Below, one piece after another: positions 5,438 through 6,619 of a stretch of DNA of 6,619 bases. Source of the DNA: an uncultured Oscillospiraceae bacterium. GTDB taxonomy: Bacteria; Bacillota; Clostridia; Oscillospirales; Ruminococcaceae. Both the position numbers and the translations under genes were made by a program. The notes below the pieces were generated by a model that had not been told where the DNA came from, made no database searches, and was given only the letters and a program-made list of their open reading frames with translations. The stretch covers positions 1 to 6,619 of the forward strand of contig CAKTAM010000098.1 in the NCBI GenBank assembly GCA_934527255.1, in the 5' to 3' direction. Within the stretch, counting starts at the first letter, position 1, and the number at the start of each line of letters is the position of its first letter.

Positions 5438-6619
5438 ATGAAGCAGAAATGGAGCAAATGGGCGCTGCGCTGCGCGGCGGCGGTGCTGATCGGCGCGCTG
5501 ACCCTGTCCTTTTCCAGCAACATGGACGGCTTTCTGGCGCGGGCCGGAACGGCCAAGGAGCGCTATGAGGAGCTGGAAAAAGAGCTGAAGGAGCTGGATT
5601 CCACCATTGATAAGCTGGGCGATCAGGTCGACGCCACCAAGGGGCAGCGCTCGGCGCTGCAGCAGCAGGTGGGGGTGCTGAAGGAGCAGATCGCCCTGCT
5701 GGGCCAGCAGATCGAAGAGCAGCAGGCCGCCGTGGCGGCCAAGCAGCAGGAGATCGATGCCAAAAAACGCGAGATGCAGGCGACGGATGCGCTTTTCCGT
5801 CAGCGGGTGCGCGCGCTGTATATGGTGCGCAACGACGGCGTGCTGACCACGGTCTTAGGCGCCAACACCTATGCCGAGGCGCTGACGGCGGCGGATACCC
5901 TGCAGCGCATTACCCAGTCGGATACCGACCTGCTGGATACTCTGCAGCAGCAGAAAACCGACCTGGAGACCGAGGAGGCCGCCCAGCAGGCCATGCTGAC
6001 CGAGCTGGAAAGCAACCGCACGGCGCTGGATGCCAAGCGCGGCACGCTGGCGGGCAGCCTGCAGCAGATCGACCAGACCCTTTCGGCGCTGGATGCCCAG
6101 CAGGCCGCCGCACAGGAGGAATACGACCGCCTGTACAAGCAATATCAGGCGGCCAAGGCCGAGGCGGAAAAAGAATTCAACCAGAATACCGGCCATGTGC
6201 CGGAGTATGTGGGCGGCACCTTTACCTGGCCGGTGCCGGGCTATACGACCATCAGCTCGCCCTATGGCTGGCGCGAGCTGTTCGGCAAGCAGGATCTGCA
6301 TGTGGGTCTGGATATTACCGGCACCTATTCCGGCCAGATCTACGGTGCGCCGGTGGTGGCGGCCAACGACGGCTATGTGACGGTGGCGCGCTACGGCTCG
6401 ACCGGCTACGGCATTTGTGTTTATATCGACCACGGCGGCGGCACCATGACCCGGTATGGGCACTGCTCGTCGCTGGCGGTGTCGGCCGGCGATTATGTTA
6501 CCAAGGGGCAGGTCATTGCCTATGCCGGCAACTCCGGCAACTCGTTCGGGGCGCATCTGCATTTTGAGGTGCGCGTCAACGGGCAGGCGGTCAACCCCAT
6601 GCAGTACTTTACGCAAGGC
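5438..6619 (+). CDS. M23 peptidase with coiled-coil N-terminus, EnvC/PcsB/CwlO-like FtsEX partner (3' end at window edge)
   Basis: Probable exported peptidoglycan endopeptidase controlled by FtsEX. The 394 visible residues start with a signal sequence or anchor (KQKWSKWALR, then a hydrophobic run 12-25; possible cleavage after ARA at 34-36). A first coiled coil spans about 38-118, the RVRALYMVRNDG element of such hydrolases lies at 123-134, and a second coiled coil runs about 155-250. The C-terminal M23/LytM domain runs from about 264 to the end. Its zinc ligands are present: His288 and Asp292 in HVGLD, and His375 in HLH (373-375), with catalytic His342 in YGH. Unlike E. coli EnvC, which lacks these ligands and only activates amidases, this protein should cut peptidoglycan itself. 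The frame is open at base 6619, but the visible VNPMQYF normally lies at the very end of M23 domains, so only a short piece is probably missing. A full AGGAGGT precedes ATG 5438. Confidence 0.93.
   Translation, partial: MKQKWSKWALRCAAAVLIGALTLSFSSNMDGFLARAGTAKERYEELEKELKELDSTIDKLGDQVDATKGQRSALQQQVGVLKEQIALLGQQIEEQQAAVAAKQQEIDAKKREMQATDALFRQRVRALYMVRNDGVLTTVLGANTYAEALTAADTLQRITQSDTDLLDTLQQQKTDLETEEAAQQAMLTELESNRTALDAKRGTLAGSLQQIDQTLSALDAQQAAAQEEYDRLYKQYQAAKAEAEKEFNQNTGHVPEYVGGTFTWPVPGYTTISSPYGWRELFGKQDLHVGLDITGTYSGQIYGAPVVAANDGYVTVARYGSTGYGICVYIDHGGGTMTRYGHCSSLAVSAGDYVTKGQVIAYAGNSGNSFGAHLHFEVRVNGQAVNPMQYFTQG

Noticed and set aside
5471..5476. Cys12 in the M23 protein as a lipoprotein attachment site
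   Set aside because: The cysteine comes right after the charged N-terminus, before the hydrophobic run, so there is no lipobox preceding it.

Overview
The window looks like a chromosomal piece from a GC-rich, low-G+C-type Gram-positive lineage (Clostridia). An Oscillospiraceae-like gut anaerobe (Faecalibacterium, Gemmiger or Subdoligranulum type) is my best guess. This is inferred from strong AGGAGG-type ribosome binding sites, a CdaR/PucR-type regulator, an ftsE-ftsX-M23 peptidase cassette, and GC-rich coding DNA set against a short AT-rich promoter region. No marker gene fixes the taxon. All recognised genes are on the + strand.

Bases 1-1415 hold two housekeeping-type genes: the C-terminal two thirds of a Gfo/Idh/MocA-family oxidoreductase cut by the left edge, then an RsuA-type rRNA pseudouridine synthase 38 bp downstream. 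Bases 1416-1636 are an AT-rich intergenic region. It carries a good sigma-A-like promoter (1532-1560), a second possible -10 (1456-1464), a 12-bp direct repeat with 32-bp periodicity and two small inverted repeats. It leads into a 360-aa CdaR/PucR-type transcription regulator (1637-2719), which is followed immediately by a GC hairpin.

Bases 2720-2917 hold no gene, but they end in two consecutive hairpins just upstream of the ftsE ribosome binding site. The rest of the window (2918-6619) is a cell-wall remodelling cassette: ftsE (ABC ATPase with a ~170-aa low-complexity C-terminal tail), ftsX (four-helix membrane subunit with an acidic Ala/Pro-rich extracellular insert), an uncatalogued 30-aa hydrophobic microprotein at 5298-5390, and a coiled-coil M23 peptidase (5438 to the right edge) with all its zinc-site residues. 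By analogy with FtsEX-EnvC, FtsEX-PcsB, FtsEX-CwlO and FtsEX-RipC, ATP hydrolysis by FtsE would move FtsX, which would switch on the coiled-coil hydrolase outside the membrane during division or elongation.

The points most worth attention are the microprotein between ftsX and the hydrolase gene, the low-complexity additions to both FtsE and FtsX, a terminator-like hairpin with T-rich tail inside the ftsE-ftsX gap (possible stoichiometry control), and the repeat-rich operator region before the CdaR-type gene.
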